From NCBI GenBank assembly GCA_030670375.1, contig DAOVBT010000089.1, positions 1-7,643 of the forward strand: a stretch of DNA of 7,643 bases, in the 5' to 3' direction. Every line of letters starts with the position of its first letter. Positions within the stretch are counted from its first letter, which is position 1. Shown here one piece after another: positions 1 through 5,983 of this stretch. A program made the translations under genes and the position numbers. The notes below the pieces were generated by a model. That model saw only the letters and a list, made by a program, of their open reading frames with translations. It had not been told where the DNA came from and searched no databases. This stretch comes from Candidatus Aminicenantota bacterium. GTDB taxonomy: Bacteria > Acidobacteriota > Aminicenantia > Aminicenantales > Aminicenantaceae.

Positions 1-188
1 CGTTTTTTAGCCTGGATTATTCACGAGCCTAGCTTGCTGTAGATGCGAGGTGTCGGTTCATGCTGCTGTACAAGTGTACCGCAAATGGGCCGCAACAAAG
101 CATCCACCCCACCCAGCAATATTGGCTCGCCCGAAGTTCAAGATAGGAATGATTCGGACTGTAGAATGTCTCCAGCTAGGGAGGTGCA
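1..188. other. Non-coding leader upstream of the SDR gene
   Basis: I find no convincing gene in this stretch; the open frame starting near base 50 runs into the SDR gene in another frame and looks like nothing known. It begins with TTTTTTAGCCTGGATTATTCA (bases 4-24), which resembles the repeat motif at the 4418-4473 inverted repeat. A -10-like TAGAAT sits at 162-167 without a good -35. A short GTAC-AAGT-GTAC dyad lies at 68-79. The repeat-like left end could be the edge of a mobile element or terminator belonging to the previous gene, but that cannot be decided from here. Confidence 0.4.
12..24 (+). repeat. Copy 1 of dispersed motif CCTGRWYTATTCA
   Basis: CCTGGATTATTCA lies at the left edge of the window in non-coding DNA, preceded by TTTTTTAG. 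It differs from the terminator-arm copies at 2 of 13 positions. It could mark the end of an upstream element not seen here. Confidence 0.35.
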
Positions 189-947
189 ATGATCAGTTTA
201 GAAGGCAAAAAAGCTTTGATTACGGGAGGATCCCGGGGAATCGGACGAGCAACCGCGATATTGTTCGCCCGAGCTGGTGCGGATGTGGCCATAAACTTTC
301 TTAACCGAGAAAAAGCCGCTTTAGAGGTGAAACAGAAGGTTAATGAGTTGGGGAGGGATTGTTTGACATTAAAAGCGGACATTTCTCAAAAGAATCAGGT
401 GGAAGAAATGGTGGGAACTCTTCTGCATGATTGGAATCAAATCGACATCCTTGTGAACAACGCCGGAATCTGGACATACGGTGAGATCGGAAACATGGAT
501 AGCGCTATCTGGGATGAGACCATGCAGCTCAACCTCGATGCTGTGTTTTTCCTGTGCAATAATGTGGTCCCGGCGATGAAAGCAAAAAAAAGAGGGTGGA
601 TTGTCAATGTATCGTCCACCGCGGGAGTAAGGGGCGAAGCCCTTCATTCCCATTACGCAGCCAGCAAAGGGGCGATCATTTCCCTCACCAAATCTCTCGC
701 TGCAGAACTGGCTCCGGTCGGCATCCGGGTTAATTGTGTAGCACCCGGTTGGGTGGATACGGAAATGTGTGAAGACGTTTTTCGCGCACCAGGATTCCGT
801 CATAAAGTTGAGAAAAGTATCCCTTTGAAAAGAATACCTCCCCCCGAAGATATTGCGGGGCCAATCCTTTTTTTGGCATCTGACCTTGCGCGGCATATCA
901 CCGGCGAAGTGGTCAATGTCAACGGCGGATCTGTGCTTTGTGCCTAG
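189..947 (+). CDS. SDR-family NAD(P)-dependent oxidoreductase (FabG-like)
   Basis: This 252-residue protein is a classical short-chain dehydrogenase/reductase, a cytoplasmic enzyme that reduces a ketone or oxidises an alcohol with NAD(P)(H). The Rossmann motif TGGSRGIG is at residues 12-19, NNAG at 90-93, and the catalytic tetrad reads Asn115, Ser143, Tyr156 and Lys160. The PG motif after the active site (APGWVDTEM, 185-193) and the C-terminal NVNGG are also typical. Length matches the family, which is usually about 250 residues. The ATG follows a strong Shine-Dalgarno (AGGGAGG, 178-184). The gene opens a same-strand run with the EF-Tu-like protein and the B12 mutase subunits, so it may act on a hydroxyacyl- or ketoacyl-CoA in the same pathway; that is inference. 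FabG, acetoacetyl-CoA reductase or another 3-hydroxyacyl-CoA dehydrogenase are all possible, because SDR substrate cannot be read from motifs alone. Confidence 0.9.
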   Translation: MISLEGKKALITGGSRGIGRATAILFARAGADVAINFLNREKAALEVKQKVNELGRDCLTLKADISQKNQVEEMVGTLLHDWNQIDILVNNAGIWTYGEIGNMDSAIWDETMQLNLDAVFFLCNNVVPAMKAKKRGWIVNVSSTAGVRGEALHSHYAASKGAIISLTKSLAAELAPVGIRVNCVAPGWVDTEMCEDVFRAPGFRHKVEKSIPLKRIPPPEDIAGPILFLASDLARHITGEVVNVNGGSVLCA

Positions 948-1010
948 AGTTGCTTGCGAAAATTCTTTGATTTTGATAACGTTGAAGTGATACGCAACAA
1001 GGAGGAACTC

Positions 1011-1268
1011 ATGGAGGAAGAGATAGGAAAAATAACACATTATTTCTTAAAAATTAATGTGGGTGTTCTTGAGATAACCAAAGGGCATATCCAGATCGGG
1101 GATACCATTCATATCAAAGGGCACACCACAGACTATTACCAAAAGATCCAATCTATGCAGGTCGAGCATGCTTCTGTCGAATCGGCTCAAGAAGGAATGC
1201 AGGTCGGGCTCAAGGTGGAGAGTTCGGTGAGAGAGGGAGATTCGGTATTCAAAGTAACCGAGGAGTGA
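1011..1268 (+). CDS. Small EF-Tu domain 2-like beta-barrel protein (translation elongation factor-like)
   Basis: This gene encodes 85 residues that read as one stand-alone beta-barrel of the translation factor domain 2 type. The key stretch is GDTIHIKG (residues 30-37), then a lysine/methionine-rich strand (YYQKIQSMQVEH) and EGMQVGLKV (61-69), matching the order seen in domain 2 of EF-Tu, where these strands end in a G-x-x-V-G-L turn. There is no GTPase domain, no P-loop and no domain 3, so it cannot be an elongation factor. Small proteins of this kind are commonly annotated 'translation elongation factor-like' with no known function; a similar barrel is found at the C terminus of U32 peptidases. 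I chose the ATG at 1011 because AAGGAGG (999-1005) lies five bases before it; an upstream in-frame TTG at 954 has no ribosome site. It sits 63 bp after the SDR gene and 51 bp before the mutase, so co-transcription is likely. Its role beside a mutase is unknown. Confidence 0.75.
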   Translation: MEEEIGKITHYFLKINVGVLEITKGHIQIGDTIHIKGHTTDYYQKIQSMQVEHASVESAQEGMQVGLKVESSVREGDSVFKVTEE

Positions 1269-1319
1269 TTCTGGTAAGCCCGAGAAATTTAAAAATTATG
1301 CGCGAAAAGAGGTTTGATA

Positions 1320-2999
1320 TTGAAAGATAGAGATTCATCCAAGAATGTAATGAAACAGAAATTCCAGCAGTGGGAAAAAGACGTGTATGAAAAATCCCTG
1401 GAGAATTCGTGTCCGGTGGGGGCCCCGTTCACCACAGTTTCTGGGAAAAAAATCAATGCGTTGTACACTCCTCTGGATCTCAAAAATTTCGATTACACAG
1501 AAGAGCTGGGGTTTCCCGGTGAATATCCGTTTACCAGGGGAATCCACCCCACAATGTATCATGGACGGCTCTGGACGATGCGACAATTTTCCGGATTCGG
1601 AACCGCAGAACAGACAAACCAACGGTATAAGTACCTCCTGAATCATGGTACCACAGGGTTGAGTGTTGCTTTCCACTTGCCGACACTGATGGGAATGGAT
1701 TCCGACCATCCCTTAGCTGAGGGAGAAATAGGGAAATGTGGAGTGGCTATCGATTCTCTGGCCGACATGGAAATCCTTTTTGATGGGATACCTTTGGATA
1801 AGATTTCTACTTCGATGACCATCAATCCTCCGGCAGCCATTCTATGGGCCATGTATATCGCTGTGGCTGAAAAACAGGGGGTTCCTTCAGACGTGATTTC
1901 AGGAACGATTCAGAATGATATGCTGAAGGAATATATCGCCCAAAAAACATTTGTATTTCCTCCTGAACCTTCGATGAAACTGATAGTGGACACGTTTGAG
2001 TATGGGACGAAAGCGGTGCCACGATGGAATACCATATCGATTTCTGGATATCACATCCGCGAGGCCGGCTCCACAGCGGTTCAGGAATTGGCGTTTACAG
2101 TAAGAGATGGAATCGAGTATGTGGAGTGGGCTTTGAAAAGGGGCCTTGAAATCGATGAGTTTGCTCCACGGCTTTCCTTCTTTTTTAATGCGCACAATGA
2201 CTTTTTTGAAGAGATTGCCAAATTCAGAGCGGCTCGAAGGATATGGGCACGTGCCATGAAGGAGCGATTTGGGGCGAAAAACCCCAGATCGTGGTTGCTG
2301 AGATTTCACACGCAAACCTCTGGGGTGTCCCTGATGGCTCAGCAGCCTTATAACAACGTGATCCGCGTTGCCCTCCAAGCCCTGTCAGCGGTTTTGGGTG
2401 GAACCCAATCTTTGCACACCAATTCCCTGGACGAAACGTATGCTTTGCCTTCGGAAAAGGCTGTTACCATCGCCCTGAGAACACAGCAAATCATCGCCCA
2501 TGAAAGTGGAGTCACCAGCAGTATCGATCCGCTGGGCGGTTCTTATTTTGTGGAAAAACTGACGCGCGAGATGGAAGAGGAAGCGATGGATTACATCCAC
2601 AAAATCGATGACATGGGGGGCATGGTGAAGGCTATCGAATTGGGATTTCCCCAGAAAGAAATCATCAACAGCGCCTATTGGTACCAGAAGGCTGTCGAGA
2701 AAAGGGAAAAGATCATCGTGGGCGTCAACGCTTTCGAAAAAGATCATGAACCCATCTCGCTCCTGGAGCTCGATGAATCGGTGGCTAAACAACATCTGGC
2801 TCGACTGGAGGAGGTCAAAAAAACGAGGAATTCAGCCCAGGTTATGCAAGATTTGGGCGATTTGAAAAAGGCAGCCGAAGATGAGGTCAACCTGATGCCC
2901 TTTATCTTGAAATGTGTGAAGAGTTATGCAACTTTGGGAGAAATCATCGAAACAATGAAGGAAGTGTTTGGGGAATATGAAGAGCCGATAGACTTTTAA
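1320..2999 (+). CDS. Coenzyme B12-dependent acyl-CoA mutase, large (catalytic) subunit, isobutyryl-CoA mutase-like
   Basis: This is the TIM-barrel catalytic subunit of a split adenosylcobalamin-dependent acyl-CoA mutase, which moves a thioester-bearing carbon on an acyl-CoA by a radical mechanism. Family hallmarks run its full length (559 residues from the TTG at 1320): GEYPFTRG (67-74), RLWTMRQFSGFG (83-94), GLSVAF (113-118), GTIQNDMLKEY (195-205), SGYHIREAG (242-250) with the conserved active-site His245, LRFHTQTSG, and SLHTNSLDE. The residues equivalent to Tyr89 and Arg207 of P. shermanii methylmalonyl-CoA mutase are Phe90 and Gln208. Those two bind the substrate carboxylate, and Phe/Gln is the pair known from isobutyryl-CoA mutase, so butyryl-CoA/isobutyryl-CoA or another non-carboxylated acyl-CoA is the likelier substrate. 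The C-terminal B12 domain is absent and supplied by the next gene. The start is uncertain: TTG at 1320 has AAGAGG (1307-1312) seven bases upstream; TTG 1314 and ATG 1350 are alternatives in the same frame. Automated annotation would probably say methylmalonyl-CoA mutase. Confidence 0.88.
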   Translation: MKDRDSSKNVMKQKFQQWEKDVYEKSLENSCPVGAPFTTVSGKKINALYTPLDLKNFDYTEELGFPGEYPFTRGIHPTMYHGRLWTMRQFSGFGTAEQTNQRYKYLLNHGTTGLSVAFHLPTLMGMDSDHPLAEGEIGKCGVAIDSLADMEILFDGIPLDKISTSMTINPPAAILWAMYIAVAEKQGVPSDVISGTIQNDMLKEYIAQKTFVFPPEPSMKLIVDTFEYGTKAVPRWNTISISGYHIREAGSTAVQELAFTVRDGIEYVEWALKRGLEIDEFAPRLSFFFNAHNDFFEEIAKFRAARRIWARAMKERFGAKNPRSWLLRFHTQTSGVSLMAQQPYNNVIRVALQALSAVLGGTQSLHTNSLDETYALPSEKAVTIALRTQQIIAHESGVTSSIDPLGGSYFVEKLTREMEEEAMDYIHKIDDMGGMVKAIELGFPQKEIINSAYWYQKAVEKREKIIVGVNAFEKDHEPISLLELDESVAKQHLARLEEVKKTRNSAQVMQDLGDLKKAAEDEVNLMPFILKCVKSYATLGEIIETMKEVFGEYEEPIDF

Positions 3000-3001
3000 C
3001 C

Positions 3002-3014
3002 TGAATAAACCAGG
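3002..3014 (-). repeat. Copy 2 of dispersed motif CCTGRWYTATTCA
   Basis: On the minus strand this reads CCTGGTTTATTCA, 12 of 13 identical to copy 1. It sits in the gap between the two mutase genes. The plus strand here also begins TAACCTGAA at the large-subunit stop codon, the same nine bases that open both arms of the 4418-4473 stem. The site can form a weak 5-bp hairpin (ACCTG/CAGGT, 2999-3015). Confidence 0.35.
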
Positions 3015-3047
3015 TCAATTGATGAACGACATTTTTTGGAGGCAACG

Positions 3048-3449
3048 ATGAAGGAAAAGAAAATAAGGGTTTTGGTGGCAAAACCTGGTTTAGATGGTCA
3101 CGATAGAGGAGCCAAGATTATAAGCAGAGCTTTGCGGGATGCAGGATTTGAGGTCATTTACACGGGCCTGCGTCGAACACCTGAGGAAATCGTGAATGCT
3201 GCCATCCAAGAAGATGTCGATGTCATCGGACTGAGTATTCTTTCTGGTGCTCACAATGTGCTTTTTCCTCAAGTGATGAGCCTTCTGGATCAAAAAGGGA
3301 TCGATGATATTCAAGTTATCGCTGGAGGAATTATTCCAGAGAAGGATATTCCGGACTTGAAAAAGATCGGAGTAGCTGAAGTGTTTTTGCCCGGATCCTC
3401 TACGCAGAATATTGTCCAGTGGATCCAGGAAAACGTTCCCGACGGATAA
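3048..3449 (+). CDS. Acyl-CoA mutase small subunit, cobalamin-binding (B12) domain protein
   Basis: This 133-residue protein is the B12-binding partner of the preceding large subunit; together they make the active mutase. It is a single Rossmann-like cobalamin domain with the base-off/His-on signature: DGHDRG at residues 16-21 (His18 is the lower cobalt ligand), SIL at 63-65 for the S-x-L element, and GG at 93-94. Lys12, Asp16 and His18 keep the spacing of Lys604, Asp608 and His610 in the P. shermanii mutase. Length is typical of the separate small subunits of isobutyryl-CoA mutase and of split archaeal/bacterial methylmalonyl-CoA mutases. The ATG at 3048 follows GGAGG (3038-3042) by five bases; an in-frame TTG at 3036 overlaps that site and is not the start. 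The gap from the large subunit is 48 bp. No MeaB-type GTPase chaperone or epimerase follows; the next gene has its own promoter. Confidence 0.93.
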   Translation: MKEKKIRVLVAKPGLDGHDRGAKIISRALRDAGFEVIYTGLRRTPEEIVNAAIQEDVDVIGLSILSGAHNVLFPQVMSLLDQKGIDDIQVIAGGIIPEKDIPDLKKIGVAEVFLPGSSTQNIVQWIQENVPDG

Positions 3450-3467
3450 AGAAAAGAGCAAAATTCC

Positions 3468-3497
3468 TTGACATCGATTTTTCATTTATGATATTAA
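3468..3497 (+). promoter_or_regulatory. Sigma70-type promoter for the M23 peptidase gene
   Basis: A perfect -35 hexamer TTGACA (3468-3473) is followed after 18 bases by TATTAA (3492-3497), a 4/6 match to the -10 consensus. It starts 18 bases after the mutase small-subunit stop codon and points at the peptidase gene. The predicted transcription start, about 3504, is only some six bases before the ATG at 3510. The match is by eye; the spacer is one base longer than the ideal 17. Confidence 0.6.
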
Positions 3498-3509
3498 ATG
3501 TAGATATCC

Positions 3510-4400
3510 ATGGCTAAAAAGTACGTATCCATTATTATTGTCCCGCACAATAAAGCGAAATCAAGAAACATCGGTCTATCCGAAAAAACGGCTAAGATAG
3601 CTGTGGCGATCGGGATTTTTGTGTTCCTGGCATTGACCGTATTTTTGATCGATTATTTCACGATGAATGTGACACGGCAGAAATACAAAACCCTCTGGGA
3701 TGAAAATGCTCAGCAAAAAACGGCGATCGCTCAGTATCAGCAAACGGTAGATAAACTGCAGACAACGATCGATAATTATGAAAATTACGCGAAAAAGCTC
3801 AATATCATGGCCGGTCTCAAGTCGGAGGAAGTATTGGAAGGCGAACCTGGTGTCGGTTCGGGCAGTGGTCAAGAAATAGGGGATACTGGTCCTTCCCAAA
3901 CTTTGGATCTTGGCAATCTCAACGACATAAGCCAGAAGGCCGATCGCATCGCAAAAAATTTGGATACGTTGACAACGTTTTTCGAAGATCAAGTTCTTCA
4001 GCTTGCTTCCACTCCTACGATATGGCCGACAAAGGGATACATGAGTTCTCCGTATGGTTGGAGAGATGATCCCTTCACAGGAAAACGGACCTTTCATCAT
4101 GGAATCGACATTGCCACTTCTCACGGGAATTCCATTTATGCCACGGCAGATGGAACAGTGATTCAAGCTCGTACCGATAAGATCGGGGGGAAAACCATAA
4201 AAATCAAGCACATGTTCGGCTATGTCACGATATACTGTCACATGAGCAAATTCCTGGTTAAAGTTGGACAGAAGGTAAAAAGAGGGGAGACCATCGGTTT
4301 AGTAGGGAGGACAGGGAAGGCCAGGGGTCCCCATGTGCATTACGAAGTCCAACTCAACGGAAAGGAAAAAAATCCGTATTACTACATTTTGGAAGAATAA
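3510..4400 (+). CDS. Membrane-anchored M23-family metallopeptidase (peptidoglycan endopeptidase-like)
   Basis: This 296-residue protein should be tethered to the inner membrane with its catalytic domain in the periplasm, where M23 enzymes cut peptide cross-links of peptidoglycan. A short polar N terminus with IIIVPH (residues 8-13) precedes one membrane segment (about 29-48). A coiled-coil-like region of Gln/Lys/Asp-rich helix follows (54-98), then a Gly/Ser-rich linker (110-130). The LytM/M23 domain (about 170-290) has all ligands: His196 and Asp200 in FHHGIDIA, His244 in YCHMSK, and His277 in GPHVHYEV, so it looks active rather than a degenerate EnvC/NlpD-type activator. There is no clear Shine-Dalgarno before the ATG, and the promoter lies immediately upstream, suggesting a nearly leaderless message. 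It has no obvious functional link with the mutase genes before it. It converges on fmt, with a shared terminator between them. Confidence 0.9.
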   Translation: MAKKYVSIIIVPHNKAKSRNIGLSEKTAKIAVAIGIFVFLALTVFLIDYFTMNVTRQKYKTLWDENAQQKTAIAQYQQTVDKLQTTIDNYENYAKKLNIMAGLKSEEVLEGEPGVGSGSGQEIGDTGPSQTLDLGNLNDISQKADRIAKNLDTLTTFFEDQVLQLASTPTIWPTKGYMSSPYGWRDDPFTGKRTFHHGIDIATSHGNSIYATADGTVIQARTDKIGGKTIKIKHMFGYVTIYCHMSKFLVKVGQKVKRGETIGLVGRTGKARGPHVHYEVQLNGKEKNPYYYILEE

Positions 4401-4417
4401 AAAATTCCCGCCTTTTC

Positions 4418-4473
4418 TAACCTGAACTATTCATAAAAAATGCCGATGCTTTTTTTATGAATAGTTCAGGTTA
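4418..4473. terminator. Bidirectional intrinsic terminator: perfect 23-bp inverted repeat
   Basis: Arms 4418-4440 and 4451-4473 are perfectly complementary over 23 bases around a 10-base loop whose own bases (GC..GC) can add two pairs. The stem ends in an A tract on one side and a T tract on the other, so it can act as a rho-independent terminator for the M23 gene from the left and fmt from the right. The fmt stop codon TAA is the outermost triplet of the right arm. The arms carry two copies of the CCTGAACTATTCA motif in opposite orientation, which also fits a small palindromic repeat element. Confidence 0.75.
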
Positions 4474-5403
4474 TAGGAATTTAGCTCCTGGGCTAATCTG
4501 AGTCCCAAGAGTAAAAGCGTATGCGTTCATGACCTTTTTCCCTTCTGGCTGGAGCTCTTCGATCAGATACATGCTGTTTTGGCCACAGCTAACCCGGATT
4601 CCGGTTTTATTCACGCCACGTATTTCTCCGGGGACAAGGCCCTGCGTTCTGCAGTCCTGTCTTTTCCCCCTGATAATTTTCATTCTTTTTTGATTGAGGA
4701 AAGTATAGGCGGAAGGCCATGGTGTGAAGGCTCTGATTTTTCTGTCAATTTCGACCGCACTTTTTGTCCAATCGATTCTTCCATCTTCCTTTTTCAGCAG
4801 AGGAGCAAACGTGGCTTGAGAGTGGTCTTGTTTGGTGTGTGGGATGGAATCGATCTGATCTATTGTCTTGCACAAAAGTTCTGTGCCTATTTCCGCAAGG
4901 CGAACTTCCAATTCGTGCGCATATTCCCCAAGAAGAATTTCCAATTCTCGTTTTGCGAGGATGTCTCCCTCATCCATTTTTTCATTCAATTCGAAAATGG
5001 TTACTCCTGTGTTTTTCTCTCCGTTCAAAATGTTCCAATGAACGGGCGATGCTCCGCGGTATTTCGGTAACAGCGAGAAATGCAGGTTTATGGAATTATA
5101 TCTTGGGAGGTAGATGAGGGAAGCAGGAATGATCTGTCCGTAGGCCACGACCACATTTATGTCGGGATCGATCTCTTTAAGTTTTTCCAATGCGATGGGA
5201 TCTTTTCTGATTTTTGCCGGTTGATACACCGGAATGTTAAATGTTTGGGCAAAACGTTTGACAGGGGAAACGGTCAATTTTTTTCCTCTTCCTGCGGGCT
5301 TATCTGGTTGGGTGATAATAAGCTCTATACGATGGCCCTCTTCAAGAATTTTCTTGAGGGAATAGACTGCGGAGTCAGGACTCCCGAAGAATACGATCTT
5401 CAT
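4471..5403 (-). CDS. fmt: Methionyl-tRNA formyltransferase
   Basis: Fmt formylates Met-tRNA of the initiator type using 10-formyltetrahydrofolate, giving the fMet-tRNA that starts bacterial translation. The protein is 310 residues, against 315 in E. coli. The N-terminal formyltransferase domain begins MKIVFFGSP, and the catalytic triad is Asn106, His108 and Asp144 in SINLHFSLLPKYRGASP and EKMDEGDIL, corresponding to Asn108, His110 and Asp146 of E. coli. The SLLPKYRG loop is the strongest family signature. A C-terminal beta-barrel that binds tRNA follows from about residue 205 (DGRIDWTKSA..IRAFTPWPSAYT). The ATG overlaps the def stop as ATGA, so the two are translationally coupled and form the classical def-fmt pair. 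The stop codon lies inside the shared terminator stem. Confidence 0.97.
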   Translation of the reverse strand: MKIVFFGSPDSAVYSLKKILEEGHRIELIITQPDKPAGRGKKLTVSPVKRFAQTFNIPVYQPAKIRKDPIALEKLKEIDPDINVVVAYGQIIPASLIYLPRYNSINLHFSLLPKYRGASPVHWNILNGEKNTGVTIFELNEKMDEGDILAKRELEILLGEYAHELEVRLAEIGTELLCKTIDQIDSIPHTKQDHSQATFAPLLKKEDGRIDWTKSAVEIDRKIRAFTPWPSAYTFLNQKRMKIIRGKRQDCRTQGLVPGEIRGVNKTGIRVSCGQNSMYLIEELQPEGKKVMNAYAFTLGTQISPGAKFL

Positions 5404-5930
5404 TCGCGAATGTCTTTACCCTGCTGTTTTTGCAGTTTTTTACGGATAAGGCTTTTCTTCAAAGGGGATAGATGTTCGATAAAGAGCTTGCCGTTGACAT
5501 GATCGATCTCATGGCAAAAAATTCTTGCCAGGAGATCTTCGGCCTCGATTATTTTTTCCTTGCCATCGAGATCAATTCCTTTTATGACCACGCGGTAGGG
5601 TCTTGTGACTTTTTCGTTTATCCCAGGCACAGAAAGGCACCCTTCTTCAAGGACCGTTTGCCCCTCCTTATGCAGGATTTCAGGGTTTGCAAGAACGATC
5701 AAATCCGCGTTGTTTTCTCCAGCCGAAATATCAACCGTGATCAGTTGGATACTCTGGTTTACTTGAGGAGCTGCAAGTCCTACTCCTGGAGCGGAATGCA
5801 TAGTTTTGACCATCCTTTGCGCAAGATCGTACACACGTTGGTCGAGATTTTGAATTTTATCAGCTTTCCGGTTGAGCACAGGATTACCGATGGTTACGAT
5901 TTCCAGGATAGTCCCCTCATTGTCTTCCAT
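5400..5930 (-). CDS. def: Peptide deformylase
   Basis: Def removes the formyl group from the N-terminal methionine of new proteins, the step that follows Fmt action. The 176-residue protein carries the three metal-site motifs: GVGLAAPQ at residues 49-56, EEGCLS at 95-100 with ligand Cys98, and CHEIDH at 139-144 with ligands His140 and His144 and catalytic Glu141. The C terminus is Lys/Gln-rich, as is usual. The N terminus has about seven extra residues (MEDNEGT) before the family's usual ILEI start; I found no better start codon. No Shine-Dalgarno is visible before the ATG, and a promoter predicts a leader of about eight bases. It overlaps fmt by four bases and lies 64 bp downstream of the PqqD-like gene. 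Confidence 0.97.
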   Translation of the reverse strand: MEDNEGTILEIVTIGNPVLNRKADKIQNLDQRVYDLAQRMVKTMHSAPGVGLAAPQVNQSIQLITVDISAGENNADLIVLANPEILHKEGQTVLEEGCLSVPGINEKVTRPYRVVIKGIDLDGKEKIIEAEDLLARIFCHEIDHVNGKLFIEHLSPLKKSLIRKKLQKQQGKDIRE

Positions 5931-5944
5931 TGTTCTAATATTGT

Positions 5945-5973
5945 ATTTTAGAAGAAATTCTCTATTAGGTAAA
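5945..5973 (-). promoter_or_regulatory. Sigma70-type promoter for def-fmt
   Basis: Read on the minus strand, TTTACC (5973-5968, 4/6 to TTGACA) is followed after exactly 17 bases by TAAAAT (5950-5945, 5/6 to TATAAT). The expected transcription start is about 5938, eight bases before the def ATG. Its position in the gap after the PqqD-like gene suggests def-fmt can be transcribed independently of the OPT/PqqD-like genes. Confidence 0.55.
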
Positions 5974-5983
5974 GATTAATTAT

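Noticed and set aside
50..304. Open frame of 84 codons at the left end
   Set aside because: Its second half overlaps the SDR gene in another frame, it has no ribosome site and no family resemblance.
954..1010. Upstream TTG start for the EF-Tu-like gene
   Set aside because: The added 19 residues have no similarity to the family, there is no ribosome site at the TTG, and a strong AAGGAGG precedes the ATG at 1011.
369..1040. Minus-strand open frame of 223 codons opposite the SDR gene
   Set aside because: The SDR on the plus strand has every catalytic motif; the antisense product is His/Phe/Cys-rich with no domain and no ribosome site.
1320..2999. 2-hydroxyisobutyryl-CoA mutase assignment for the large subunit
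   Set aside because: That enzyme has Ile at the Tyr89 position and Asp in the GLSV-x-F segment; here they are Phe90 and Ala117.
3576..4241. Minus-strand open frame of 221 codons opposite the M23 gene
   Set aside because: It is antisense to a complete metallopeptidase with intact metal ligands and shows no recognisable domain.
4579..5502. Several plus-strand open frames opposite fmt
   Set aside because: All are shadows of the well-supported fmt gene and have Cys/Phe-rich compositions typical of antisense reading.
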